Origin: Osmia lignaria lignaria
Lineage: Eukaryota; Arthropoda; Insecta; Hymenoptera; Megachilidae
Direction of reading: 5' to 3'
Assembly (NCBI RefSeq): GCF_051020975.1
Contig: NW_027478160.1
Span: forward strand, 19,180,001 to 19,244,000
DNA: 64,000 nt
This document shows, piece by piece, positions 37,073 through 49,627 of the stretch. Made by a program: the position numbers and the translations under genes. Under the pieces are notes generated by a model, which was given only the letters and a program-made list of their open reading frames with translations, was not told the origin of the DNA and ran no database searches. Each line of letters opens with the position of its first letter. Position 1 is the stretch's first letter.

Positions 37073-38038
37073 TTGCAGATTTATCTCAAGGGAAGGGGCC
37101 TGACGGACATATTTCGAGATATTTCTTCTTCTTGTTGTTCTTCTTCTGCACAGCTAAGCTGGAAGTGGCATTTGCGGCTCGCACTAGTGCAGAGTTATCT
37201 CAAAGAAACGGGCCACGGTGTTTCTGTATCTCTATTATGTTGGTGCGGCTTCGGAACTTTTAAATATCTTGATATATCTCGAGAAGTACGCATCTGATCA
37301 AAAAATATCATAGAACATAGAAAGTAGGAAACTTAATTCTCTACAAAAAAGGTCTCTTAACATTTTGCCATAGCTCGCTTCGTTTCCGAGATATTTGCAG
37401 ATTTATCTCAAGGGAAGGGGCCTGAGGGACATATTTGGAGATATTTCTTCTTCTTGTTGTTCTTCTTCTGCACAGCTAAGCTGGAAGTGGCATTTGCGGC
37501 CCGCACTAGTGCAGAGTTATCTCAAAGAAAGGGGCCACGGTGTTTCTGTATCTCTATTATGTTGGTGCGGCTTCGGAACTTTTAAATATCACGATATATC
37601 TCGAAAACTACGTTTCTGATCAAAAAATATCATAGAACATAAATTGTAGGAAACATAATTCTCTACAAAAAACGTCTCTTAACATTTTGCCATAGCTTGT
37701 TTCGTTTCCGAGATATTTACAGATATATCTCAAGGGAAGGGGCCTGACGGACATATTTCGAGATATTTCTTCTTCTTGTTGTTCTTCTTCTGCACAGCTA
37801 AACTGGAAGTGGCGTTTCCAGCTCGCAATAGCGCAGAGTTATCTCAAAGAAAGGGGCCACGGTGTTTCTGTATCTCTATTATGTTGGTGCGGCTTCGGAA
37901 CTTTTAAATATCTTGATATATCTCGGGAACTACGCTTCTGATAAAAAAATATCATAGAACATAAAAAGTAGGAAACTTAATTCTCTACAAATAAAGTCTC
38001 TTAACATTTTGTCATAGCTCGCTTCGTTTCCGAGATAT
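37073..38038 (+). repeat. Three mosaic units after block F
   Basis: Unit 37073 has caaagaaacggg and cgagaagtacg with the agaaagtagg linker. Unit 37395 has cctgagggacatatttgg, cggcccgcac and tatcacgatatatc. Unit 37717 has gccatagcttgtttcg, gatatttacag, gcgtttccagctc and tgataaaaaaat. No ordered partner block was found, although single variants match 27107, 31277, 32887 and 33209. Confidence 0.75.
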
Positions 38039-39970
38039 TGGCAGATTTATCTCAAGGAAAGGGGCCTGACGGACATATTTCTAGATATTTCTTCTTCTTG
38101 TTGTTCTTCTTCTGCACAGCTAAGCTGGAAGTGGCATTTGCAGCTCGCAATAGTGCAGAGTTAACTCAAAGAAAGGGGCCACGGTGTTTCTGTATCTCTA
38201 TTATGTTGGTGCGGCTTCGGAACTTTTAAATATCTTGATATATCTCGAGAACTACGCATCTGATCAAAAAATATCATAGAACATAAAAAGTAGGAAACTT
38301 AATTCTCTACAAAAAAGGTCTCTTAACATTTTGCCATAGCTCGCTTCGTTTCCGAGATATATGCAGATTTATCTCAAGGGAAGGGGCCTGACGGACATAT
38401 TTCGAGATATTTCTTCTTCTTGTTGTTCTTCTTCTGCACAGCTAAGCTGGAAGTGGCATTTGCAGCTCGCAATAGTGCAGAGTTATCTGAAAGAAAGGGG
38501 CCACGGTGTTTCTGTATCTCTATTATGTTGGTGCGGCTTCGGAACTTTTAAATATCTCGATATATCTCGAAAACTACGCTTCTGATCAAAAAATATCATA
38601 GAACATAACTTGTAGGAGACATAATTCTCTACAAAAAAGGTCTCTCAACATTTTGCCATAGCTCGCTTCGTTTCCGAGATATTTGCAGATATATCTCAAG
38701 GGAAGGGGCCTGACGGACATATTTCGAGATATTTCTTCTTCTTGTTGTTCTTCTTCTGCACAGCTAAACTGGAAGTGGCATTTGCAGCTCGCAATAGTGC
38801 AGAGTTATCTGAAAGAAAGGGGCCACGGTGTTTCTGTATCTCTATTATGTTGGTGCGGCTTCGGAACTTTTAAATATCTCGATATATCTCGAAAACTACG
38901 CTTGTGATCAAAAAATATCATAGAACATAACTTGTAGGAGACATAATTCTCTACAAATAAAGTCTCTTAACATTTTGCCATAGCTCGCTTCGTTTCCGAG
39001 ATATTTGCAGATTTATCTCAAGGAAAGGGGCCTGGCGGACATATTTCTAGATATTTCTTCTTCTTGTTGTTCTTCTTCTGCACAGCTAAGCTGGAAGTGG
39101 CATTTGCAGCTCGCAATAGTGCAGAGTTATCTCAAAGAAAGGGGCCACGGTGTTTCTGTATCTCTATTATGTTGGTGCGGCTTCGGAACTTTTAAATATC
39201 TTGATATATCTCGAGAACTACGCATCTGATCAAAAAATATCATAGAACATAAAAAGTAGGAAACTTAATTCTCTACAAAAAAGGTCTCTTAACATTTTGC
39301 CATAGCTCGCTTCGTTTCCGAGATATATGCAGATTTATCTCAAGGGAAGGGGCCTGACGGACATATTTCGAGATATTTCTTCTTCTTGTTGTTCTTCTTC
39401 TGCACAGCTAAGCTGGAAGTGGCATTTGCAGCTCGCAATAGTGCAGAGTTATCTGAAAGAAAGGGGCCACGGTGTTTCTGTATCTCTATTATGTTGGTGC
39501 GGCTTCGGAACTTTTAAATATCTCGATATATCTCGAAAACTACGCTTCTGATCAAAAAATATCATAGAACATAACTTGTAGGAGACATAATTCTCTACAA
39601 AAAAGGTCTCTTAACATTTTGCCATAGCTCGCTTCGTTTCCGAGATATTTGCAGATATATCTCAAGGGAAGGGGCCTGACGGACATATTTCGAGATATTT
39701 CTTCTTCTTGTTGTTCTTCTTCTGCACAGCTAAACTGGAAGTGGCATTTGCAGCTCGCAATAGTGCAGAGTTATCTGAAAGAAAGGGGCCACGGTGTTTC
39801 TGTATCTCTATTATGTTGGTGCGGCTTCGGAACTTTTAAATATCTTGATATATCTCGAGAACTACGCATCTGATCAAAAAATATCATAGAACATAAAAAG
39901 TAGGAAACTTAATTCTCTACAAAAATGGTCTCTTAACATTTTGCCATAGCCCGAGTCGTTTCCGAGATAT
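38039..39970 (+). repeat. Block G: 3-unit (966-bp) tandem duplication
   Basis: Units 38039, 38361 and 38683 recur as 39005, 39327 and 39649. Markers are caaataaagtctc upstream with ctcaaggaaagggg and tttctagatattt (first unit), gagatatatgcag with ttatctgaaag (second unit), and gctaaactgg joined to ttgcagctcgc with ttatctgaaag (third unit). The first units differ in the head (38039 has gatattggcag; 39005 has gatatttgcag and ctggcgg). The third units differ in the tail (ctcgaaaac in 38683, ctcgagaac in 39649). Confidence 0.88.
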
Positions 39971-42900
39971 TTGCAGATTCAGCTCAAAGGAACGGGCCTG
40001 ACGGACATATTTCGAGATATTTCTTCTTCTTGTTGTTCTTCCTCTGCACAGCTAAGCTGGACGTGGCATTTGCAGCTCGCAATAGTGCAGAGTTATCTCA
40101 AAGAAAGAGGCCACGGTGTTTCTGTACCTCTATTATGTTTGTGCAGCTTCGGAACTTTTAAATATCTTGATATATCTCGAGAACTACGCATCTGATCAAA
40201 AAATATCATAGAACATAAAAAGTAGGAAACCTAATTTTCTCCAAAAAGGTCTCTTAACATTTTGCCATAGCTCGCTTCGTTTCCGAGATATTTGCAGATT
40301 TATCTCAAGGGAAGGGGCCTGACGGACATATTTCGAGATATTTCTTCTTCTTGTTGTTCTTCTTCTGCACAGCTAAGCTGGAAGTGGCATTCGCGGCTCG
40401 CACTAGTGCAGAGTTATCTCGAAGAAAGGGGCCACGGTGTTTCTGTATCTCTATTATGTTGGTGCGGCTTCGGAACTTTTAAATATCTCGATATATCTCG
40501 AAAACTACGCTTCTGATCAAAAAATATCATAGAACATAAAAAGTAGGAAACTTCATTCTCTACAAAAAAGGTCTCTTAACATTTTGCCATAGCTCGCTTC
40601 GTTTCCGAGATATTTGCAGATTTATCTCAAGGGAAGGGGCCTGACGGACATATTTCGAGATATTTCTTCTTCTTGTTGTTGTTCTTCTGCACAGCTAAGC
40701 TGGAAGTGGCATTTGCGGCTCGCACTAGTGCAGAGTTATCTCAAAGAAAGGGGCCACGGTGTTTCTGTATCTCCATTATGTTGGTGCGGCTTCGGAACTT
40801 TTAAATATCTTGATATATCTCGAGAAGTACGCATCTGATCAAAAAATATCATAGAACATAGAAAGTAGGAAACTTAATTCTCTACAAAAAAGGTCTCTTA
40901 ACATTTTGCCATAGCTCGCTTCGTTTCCGAGATATTTGCAGATTTATCTCAAGGGAAGGGGCCTGACGGACATATTTCGAGATATTTCTTCTTCTTGTTG
41001 TTCTTCTTCTGCACAGCTAAGCTGGAAGTGGCATTTGCGGCTCGCACTAGTGCAGAGTGAACTCAAAGAAAGGGGCCACGGTGTTTCTGTATCTCTATTA
41101 TGTTGGTGCGGCTTCGGAACTTTTAAATATCACGATATATCTCGAAAACTACGCTTCTGATCAAAAAATATCATAGAACATAAATTGTAGGAAACACAAT
41201 TCTCTACAAAAAACGTCTCTTAACATTTTGCCATAGCTCGCTTCGTTTCCGAGATATTTGCAGATTTATCTCAAGGGAAGGGGCCTGACGGACATATTTC
41301 GAGATATTTCTTCTTCTTGTTGTTCTTCTTCTGCACAGCTAAGCTGGAAGTGGCATTTGCAGCTCGCAATAGTGCAGAGTTATCTCAAAGAAAGGGGCCA
41401 CGGTGTTTCTGTATCTCTATTATGTTGGTGCGGCTTCGGAACTTTTAAATATCTTGATATATCTCGAGAACTACGCATCTGATCAAAAAATATCATAGAA
41501 CATAGAAAGTAGGAAACTTAATTCTCTACAAAAAACGTCTCTTAGCATTTTGCCGTAGCTCGCTTCGTTTCCGAGATATTTGCAGATTTATCTCAAGGGA
41601 AGGGGCCTGACGGACATATTTCGAGATATTTCTTCTTCTTGTTGTTCTTCCTCTGCACAGCTAAGCTGGAAGTGGCAATTGCGGCTCGCACTAGTGCAGA
41701 GTTATCTCAAAGAAAGGGGCCACGGTGTTTCTGTATCTCTATTATGTTGGTGCGGCTTCGGAACTTTTAAATATCTTGATATATCTCGAGAACTACGCAT
41801 CTGATCAAAAAATATCATAGAACATAAAAAGTAGGAAACTTAATTCTCTACAAAAAAGGTCTCTTAACATTTTGCCATAGCTCGCTTGGTTTCCGAGATA
41901 TTTGCAGATTTATCTCAAGGGAAGGGGCCTGACGGACATATTTCTAGATATTTCTTCTTCTTGTTGTCCTTCTTCTGCACAGCTAAGCTGGAAGTGGCAT
42001 TTGCGGCTCGCGCTAGTGCAGAGTTATCTCAGAGAAAGGGGCCACGTTGTTTCTGTATCTCTATTATGTTGGTGCGGCTTCGGAACTTTTAAATATCTCG
42101 ATATATCTCGAAAACTACGCTTCTGATCAAAAAACATCATAGAACATAAATTGTAGGAAACATAATTCTCTACAAAAAAGGTCTCTTAACATTTTGCCAT
42201 AGCTCGCTTCGTTTCCGAGATATTTGCAGATTTATCTCAAGTGAAGGGGCCTGACGGACATATTTCGAGATATTTCTTCTTCTTGTTGTCCTTCTTCTGC
42301 ACAGCTAAGCTGGAAGTGGCATTTGCGGCTCGCACTAGTGCAGAGTTATCTCAAAGAAAGGGGCCACGTTGTTTCTGTATCTCTATTATGTTGGTGCGGC
42401 TTCGGAACTTTTAAATATCTCGATATATCTCGAAAACTACGCTTCTGATCAAAAAACATCATAGAACATAAATTGTAGGAAACATAATTCTCTACAAAAA
42501 ACGTCTCTTAACATTTTGCCATAGCCCGCTTCGGTTCCGAGATATTTGCAGATTCAGCTCAAAGGAACGGGCCTGACGGACATATTTCGAGATATTTCTT
42601 CTTCTTGTTGTTCTTCCTCTGCACAGCTAAGCTGGAAGTGGCATTTGCAGCTCGCAATAGTGCAGAGTTATCTCAAAGAAAGAGGCCACGGTGTTTCTGT
42701 ACCTCTATTATGTTGGTGCAGCTTCGGAACTTTTAAATATCTTGATATATCTCGAGAACTACGCATCTGATCAAAAAATATCATAGAACATAAAAAGTAG
42801 GAAACCTAATTTTCTCCAAAAAGGTCTCTTAACATTTTGCCATAGCTCGCTTCGTTTCCGAGATATTTGCAGATTTATCTCAAGGGAAGGGGCCTGACGG

Positions 42901-44154
42901 ACATATTTCGAGATATTTCTTCTTCTTGTTGTTCTTCTTCTGCACAGCTAAGCTGGAAGTGGCATTTGCGGCTCGCACTAGTGCAGAGTTATCTCGAAGA
43001 AAGGGGCCACGGTGTTTCTGTATCTCTATTATGTTGGTGCGGCTTCGGAACTTTTAAATATCTCGATATATCTCGAAAACTACGCTTCTGATCAAAAAAT
43101 ATCATAGAACATAAAAAGTAGGAAACTTCATTCTCTACAAAAAAGGTCTCTCAAGATTTTGCCATAGCTCGCTTCGTTTCCGAGATATTTGCAGATTTAT
43201 CTCAAGGGAAGGGGCCTGACGGACATATTTCGAGATATTTCTTCTTCTTGTTGTTGTTCTTCTGCACAGCTAAGCTGGAAGTGGCATTTGCGGCTCGCAC
43301 TAGTGCAGAGTTATCTCAAAGAAAGGGGCCACGGTGTTTCTGTATCTCCATTATGTTGGTGCGGCTTCGGAACCTTTAAATATCTCGATATATCTCGAAA
43401 ACTACGCTTCTGATCAAAAAACATCATAGAACATAAATTGTAGGAAACATAATTCTCTACAAAAAAGGTCTCTTAACATTTTGCCATAGCTCGCTTCGTT
43501 TCCGAGATATTTGCAGATTTATCTGAAGTGAAGGGGCCTGACGGACATATTTCGAGATATTTCTTCTTCTTGTTGTCCTTCTTCTGCACAGCTAAGCTGG
43601 AAGTGGCATTTGCGGCTCGCACTAGTGCAGAGTTATCTCAAAGAAAGGGGCCACGTTGTTTCTGTATCTCTATTATGTTGGTGCGGCTTCGGAACTTTTA
43701 AATATCTCGATATATCTCGAAAACTACGCTTCTGATCAAAAAACATCATAGAACATAAATTGTAGGAAACATAATTCTCTACAAAAAACGTCTCTTAACA
43801 TTTTGCCATAGCCCGCTTCGGTTCCGAGATATTTGCAGATTCAGTTCAAAGGAACGGGCCTGACGGACATATTTCGAGATATTTCTTCTTCTTGTTGTTC
43901 TTCCTCTGCACAGCTAAGCTGGAAGTGGCATTTGCAGCTCGCAATAGTGCAGAGTAATCTCAAAGAAAGGGGCCACGGTGTTTCTGTATCTCGATTATGT
44001 TGGTGCAGCTTCGGAACTTTTAAATATCTTGATATATCTCGAGAACTACGCATCTGATCAAAAAATATCATGGAACATAAAAAGTAGAAAACTTAATTCT
44101 CTACAAAAAAGGTCTCTTAACATTTTGCCATAGCTCGCTTCGTTTCCGAGATAT
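39971..44154 (+). repeat. Block H: 8-unit and 4-unit offset repeats sharing variants with 6.8-9.4 kb
   Basis: Units 39971, 40292 and 40614 recur as 42546, 42867 and 43189 at an offset of 2575 bp. Markers are gattcagctcaaagg, the short linker aattttctccaaaaagg (one base shorter, giving 321-bp units 39971 and 42546) and cttgttgttgttc with ctccattatg. Units 42224 and 42546 recur as 43511 and 43833 at 1287 bp, with aagtgaaggggcc, caaaaaacatcat and gcccgcttcggttcc. Unit 41580 carries ggcaattgcggc and gccgtagctcgc. The gattcagctcaaagg head, tgtccttcttc and ccacgttgtttc otherwise concentrate near 6.8-11.7 kb, so this stretch shares ancestry with that region. Confidence 0.87.
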
Positions 44155-45120
44155 TTGCAGATTTATCTCAAGGGAAGGGGCCTGACGGACATATTTCGAG
44201 ATATTTCTTCTTCTTGTTGTTCTTCTTCTGCACAGCTAAGCTGGAAGTGGCATTTGCAGCTCGCAATAGTGCATAGTTATCTCAAAGAAAGGGGCCACGG
44301 TGTTTCTGTATCTCTATTATGTTGGTGCGGCTTCGGAACTTTTAAATATCTTGATATATCTCGAGAACTACGCATCTGCTCAAAAAATATCATAGAACAT
44401 AAAAAGTAGGAAACTTAATTCTCTACAAGAAAGGTCTCTTAACATTTTGCCATAGCTCGCTTCGTTTCCGAGATATTTGCAGATTTATCTCAAGGGAAGG
44501 GGCCTGACGGACATATTTCGTGTTATTTCTCCTTCTTGTTGCTCTTCTTCTGCACAGCTAAGCTGGAAGTGGCATTTGCAGCTCGCAATAGTGCAGAGTT
44601 ATCTCAAAGAAAGGGGCCACGGTGTTTCTGTATCTCTATTATGCTGGTGCGGCTTCGGAACTTTTAAATATCTTGATATATCTCGAGAACACCGCATCTG
44701 ATCAAAAAATATCATAGAACATAAAAAGTAGAAATCTTAATTCTCTACAACAAAGGTCTCTTAACATTTTGCCATAGCTCGCTTCGTTTCCGAGATATTT
44801 GCAGATTTATCTCGAGGGAAGGGGCCTGACGGACATATTTCGAGATATTTCTTCTTCTTGTTGTTCTTCTTCTGCACAGCTAAGCTGGAAGTGGCATTTG
44901 CGGCTCGCACTAGTGCAGAGTTATCTCGAAGAAAGGGGCCACGGTGTTTCTGTATCTCTATTATGTTGGTGCGGCTTCGGAACTTTTAAATATCTTGATA
45001 TATCTCGAGAACTACGCATCTGATCAAAAAATATCATACAACATAAAAAGTAGGAAACTTAATTCTCTACAAGAAAGGTCTCTTAACATTTTGCCATAGC
45101 TCGCTTGGTTTCCGAGATAT
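44155..45120 (+). repeat. Block I, copy 1 (3 units), shared with 59932-60897
   Basis: Units 44155 (gtgcatagttatc), 44477 (tttcgtgttatttctcc, tgttgctcttc, ttatgctggtg) and 44799 (ctacaacaaagg upstream, ttatctcgaggg, catacaacataaaa) match 59932, 60254 and 60576 at a constant offset of 15,777 bp. Similarity extends to the linker before the next unit (ctacaagaaagg, cttggtttccgag in both) and then ends inside the unit head. Private changes here are gcatctgctc (44155) and gagaacaccgc (44477, against gagaacaacgc in the partner). Confidence 0.88.
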
Positions 45121-46408
45121 TTGCAGATTTATCTCAAGGGATGGGGCCTGACGGACATATTTCGAGATATTTCTTCTTCTTGTTGTTCTTCTTCTGCACA
45201 GCTAAGCTGGAAGTGGCATTTGCAGCTCGCAATAGTGCAGAGTTATCTCAAAGAAAGAGGCCACGATGTTTCTCTACCTCTATTATGTTGGTGCAGCTTC
45301 GGAACTTTTAAATATCTTGATATATCTCGAGAACTACGCATCTGATCAAAAAATATCATGGAACATAAAAAGTAGAAAACTTAATTCTCTACAAAAAAGG
45401 TCTCTTAACATTTTGCCATAGCTCGCTTCGTTTCCGAGATATTTGCAGATTTATCTCAAGGGAAGGGGCCTGACGGACATATTTCGAGATATTTCTTCTT
45501 CTTGTTGTTCTTCTTCTGCACAGCTAAACTGGAAGTGGCATTTCCAGCTCGCAATAGTGCAGAGTTATCTCAAAGAAAGGGGCCACGGTGTTTCTGTATC
45601 TCTATTATGTTGGTGCGGCTTCGGAACTTTTAAATATCTTGATATATCTCGAAAACTACGCATCTGATCAAAAAATATCATAGAACATAAAAAGTAGGAA
45701 ACTTAATTCTCTACAAAAAAGGTCTCTTAACATTATGCCATAGCTCGCTTCGTTTCCGAGATATTTGCTGATATATCTCAAGGGAAGGGGCCTGACGGAC
45801 ATATTTCGAGATATTTCTTCTTCTTGTTGTTCTTCTTCTGCACAGCTAAACTGGAAGTGGCTTTTCCAGCTCGCAATAGTGCAGAGTTATCTCAAAGAAT
45901 GGGGCCACGGTGTTTCTGTATCTCTATTATGTTGGTGCGGCTTCGGATCTTTTAAATATCTCGATATATCTCGAAAACTACGCTTCTGATCAAGAAATAT
46001 CATAGAACATAAATTGTAGGAAACATAATTCTCTACAAAAAAGGTCTCTTAACATTTTGCCATAGCTCGCTTCGTTTCCGAGATATTGGCAGATTTATCT
46101 CAAGGGAAGGGGCCTGACGGACATATTTCGAGATATTTCCTCTTCTTGTTGTTCTTCTTCTGCACAGCTAAGCTGGAAGTGGCATTTGCGGCTCGCACTA
46201 GTGCAGAGTTATCTCAAAGAAAGGGGCCACGGTGTTTCTGTATCTCTATTATGTTGGTGCGGCTTCGGAACTTTTAAATATCTTGATATATCTCGAGAAC
46301 TACGCATCTGATCAAAAAATATCATAGAACATAAAAAGTAGGAAACTTAATTGTCTACAAAAAAGGTCTCTTAACATTTTGCCATAGCTCGCTTCGTTTC
46401 CGAGATAT
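45121..46408 (+). repeat. Four mosaic units before block J
   Basis: Unit 45121 has aagggatggggcc, gaaagaggccacgatg and tttctctacc, a combination whose second half reappears in 47053. Unit 45443 belongs to the gctaaactgg class. Unit 45765 has tttgctgatatatc, caaagaatgggg and cttcggatctttt with the linker change gatcaagaaat, a type amplified at 46731, 47697, 52204 and 54136. Unit 46087 has gatattggcag and tttcctcttcttg. Confidence 0.8.
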
Positions 46409-48340
46409 TTGCAGATTTATCTCAAGGGAAGGGGCCTAACGGACATATTTCGTGATATTTCTTCTTCTTGTTGTTCTTCTTCTGCACAGATAAACTGGAA
46501 GTGGCATTTCCAGCTCGCAATAGTGCAGAGTTATCTCAAAGAAAGGGGCCACGGTGTTTCTGTATCTCTATTATGTTGGTGCGGCTTCGGAACTTTTAAA
46601 TATCTTGATATATCTCGAGAACTACGCATCTGATCAAAAAATATCATAGAACATAAAAAGTAGGAAACTTAATTCTCTACAAAAAAGGTCTCTTAACATT
46701 ATGCCATAGCTCGCTTCGTTTCCGAGATATTTGCTGATATATCTCAAGGGAAGGGGCCTGACGGACATATTTCGAGATATTTCTTCTTCTTGTTGTTCTT
46801 CTTCTGCACAGCTAAACTGGAAGTGGCATTTCCAGCTCGCAATAGTGCAGAGTTATCTCAAAGAATGGGGCCACGGTGTTTCTGTATCTCTATTATGTTG
46901 GTGCGGCTTCGGATCTTTTAAATATCTCGATATATCTCGAAAACTACGCTTCTGATCAAGAAATATCATAGAACATAAATTGTAGGAAACATAATTCTCT
47001 ACAAAAAAGGTCTCTTAACATTTTGCCATAGCTCGCTTCGTTTCCGAGATATTTGCAGATTTATCTCAAGGGAAGGGGCCTAACGGACATATTTCGTGAT
47101 ATTTCTTCTTCTTGTTGTTCTTCTTCTGCACAGCTAAGCTGGAAGTGGCATTTGCGGCTCGCACTAGTGCAGAGTTATCTCAAAGAAAGAGGCCACGATG
47201 TTTCTCTACCTCTATTATGTTGGTGCAGCTTCGGAACTTTTAAATATCTTGATATATCTCGAGAACTACGCATCTGATCAAAAAATATCATGGAACATAA
47301 AAAGTAGAAAACTTAATTCTCTACAAAAAAGGTCTCTTAACATTTTGCCATAGCTCGCTTCGTTTCCGAGATATTTGCAGATATATCTCAAGGGAAGGGG
47401 CCTAACGGACATATTTCGTGATATTTCTTCTTCTTGTTGTTCTTCTTCTGCACAGATAAACTGGAAGTGGCATTTCCAGCTCGCAATAGTGCAGAGTTAT
47501 CTCAAAGAAAGGGGCCACGGTGTTTCTGTATCTCTATTATGTTGGTGCGGCTTCGGAACTTTTAAATATCTTGATATATCTCGAGAACTACGCATCTGAT
47601 CAAAAAATATCATAGAACATAAAAAGTAGGAAACTTAATTCTCTACAAAAAAGGTCTCTTAACATTATGCCATAGCTCGCTTCGTTTCCGAGATATTTGC
47701 TGATATATCTCAAGGGAAGGGGCCTGACGGACATATTTCGAGATATTTCTTCTTCTTGTTGTTCTTCTTCTGCACAGCTAAACTGGAAGTGGCATTTCCA
47801 GCTCGCAATAGTGCAGAGTTATCTCAAAGAATGGGGCCACGGTGTTTCTGTATCTCTATTATGTTGGTGCGGCTTCGGATCTTTTAAATATCTCGATATA
47901 TCTCGAAAACTACGCTTCTGATCAAGAAATATCATAGAACATAAATTGTAGGAAACATAATTCTCTACAAAAAAGGTCTCTTAACATTTTGCCATAGCTC
48001 GCTTCGTTTCCGAGATATTTGCAGATTTATCTCAAGGGAAGGGGCCTAACGGACATATTTCGTGATATTTCTTCTTCTTGTTGTTCTTCTTCTGCACAGC
48101 TAAGCTGGAAGTGGCATTTGCGGCTCGCACTAGTGCAGAGTTATCTCAAAGAAAGGGGCCACGGTGTTTCTGGACCTCTATTATGTTGGTGCAGCTTCTG
48201 AACTTTTAAATATCTTGATATATCTCGAGATCTACGCATCTGATCAAAAAATATCATAGAACATGAAAAGTAGGAAACTTAATTCTCTACAAAAAAGGTC
48301 TCTTAACATTTTGCCATAGCTCGCTTCGTTTCCGAGATAT
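46409..48340 (+). repeat. Block J: 3-unit (966-bp) tandem duplication
   Basis: Units 46409, 46731 and 47053 recur as 47375, 47697 and 48019. Markers are ggcctaacgg with tttcgtgatattt and gcacagataaactgg (first), acattatgcc upstream with tttgctgatatatc, caaagaatgggg and gatcaagaaat (second), and ggcctaacgg with tttcgtgatattt joined to the tgcggctcgcac centre (third). The third units differ in the 3' half: 47053 has gaggccacgatg and the gtagaaaac linker, while 48019 has tctggacctc and tctcgagatctacg. One of them was therefore altered by exchange near the middle of the monomer. Confidence 0.88.
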
Positions 48341-49627
48341 TGGCAGATTTATCTCAAGGGAAGGGGCCTGACGGACATATTTCGAGATATTTCTTCTTCT
48401 TGTTGTTCTTCTTCTGCACAGCTAAGCTGGAAGTGGCATTTGCAGCTCGCAATAGTGCATAGTTATCTCAAAGAAAGGGGCCACGGTGTTTCTGTATCTC
48501 TATTATGTTGGTGCGGCTTCGGAACTTTTAAATATCTTGATATATCTCGAGAACTACGCATCTGATCAAAAAATATCATAGAACATAAAAAGTAGGAAAC
48601 TTAATTCTCTACAAGAAAGGTCTCTTAACATTTTGCCATAGCTCGCTTCGTTTCCGAGATATTTGCAGATTTATCTCAAGGGAAGGGGCCTGACGGACAT
48701 ATTTCGAGATATTTCTTCTTATTGTTGTTCTTCTTCTGCACAGCTAAGCTGGAAGTGGCATTTGCAGCTCGCAATAGTGCAGAGTTATCTCAAAGAAAGG
48801 GGCCACGGTGTTTCTGTATCTCTATTATGTTGGTGCAGCTTCGGAACTTTTAATATCTTGATATATCTCGAGAACTACGCATCTGATCAAAAAATATCAT
48901 GGAACATAAAAAGTAGAAAACTTAATTCTCTACAAAAAAGGTCTCTTAACATTTTGCCATAGCTCGCTTCGTTTCCGAGATATTTGCAGATTTATCTCAA
49001 GGGAAGGGGCCTGACGGACATATTTCGAGATATTTCTTCTTCTTGTTGTTCTTCTTCTGCACAGCTAAGCTGGAAGTGGCATTTGCAGCTCGCAATAGTG
49101 CAGAGTTATCTCAAAGAAAGGGGCCACGGTGTTTCTGTATCTCTATTATGCTGGTGCGGCTTCGGAACTTTTAAATATCTTGATATATCTCGAGAACAAC
49201 GCATCTGATCAAAAAATATCATAGAACATAAAAAGTAGAAAACTTAATTCTCTACAACAAAGGTTTCTTAACATTTTGCCAGAGCTCGCTTCGTTTCCGA
49301 GATATTTGCAGATTTATCTCGAGGGAAGGGGCCTGACGGACATATTTCGAGATATTTCTTCTTCTTGTTGTTCTTCTTCTGCACAGCTAAGCTGGAAGTG
49401 GCATTTGCGGCTCGCACTAGTGCAGAGTAATCTCAAAGAAAGGGGCCACGGTGTTTCTGGATCTCTATTATGTTGGTGCGGCTTCGGAACTTTTAAATAT
49501 CTCGATATATCTCGAAAACTACGCTTCTGATCAAAAAATATCATAGAACATAAATTGTAGGAAACATAATTCTCTACAAAAAAGGTCTCTTAACATTTTG
49601 CCATAGCTCGTTTCGTTTCCGAGATAT
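48341..49627 (+). repeat. Four mosaic units between blocks J and K
   Basis: Unit 48341 has gatattggcag and gtgcatagttatc. Unit 48663 has cttcttattgttg (shared with 59610) and is 321 bp because of a missing A in acttttaatatc near 48853; that shift joins the open frame to a longer 99-codon run by chance. Units 48984 and 49306 share ttatgctggtg, gagaacaacgc and ctacaacaaagg with 44477/44799 and 60254/60576. Unit 49306 also has gagtaatctc and tctggatctc. Confidence 0.8.

Noticed and set aside
48663..48962. A longer 99-codon frame
   Set aside because: It is produced by a one-base deletion near 48853 that joins two frames of the satellite; no domain or homologue is recognisable.
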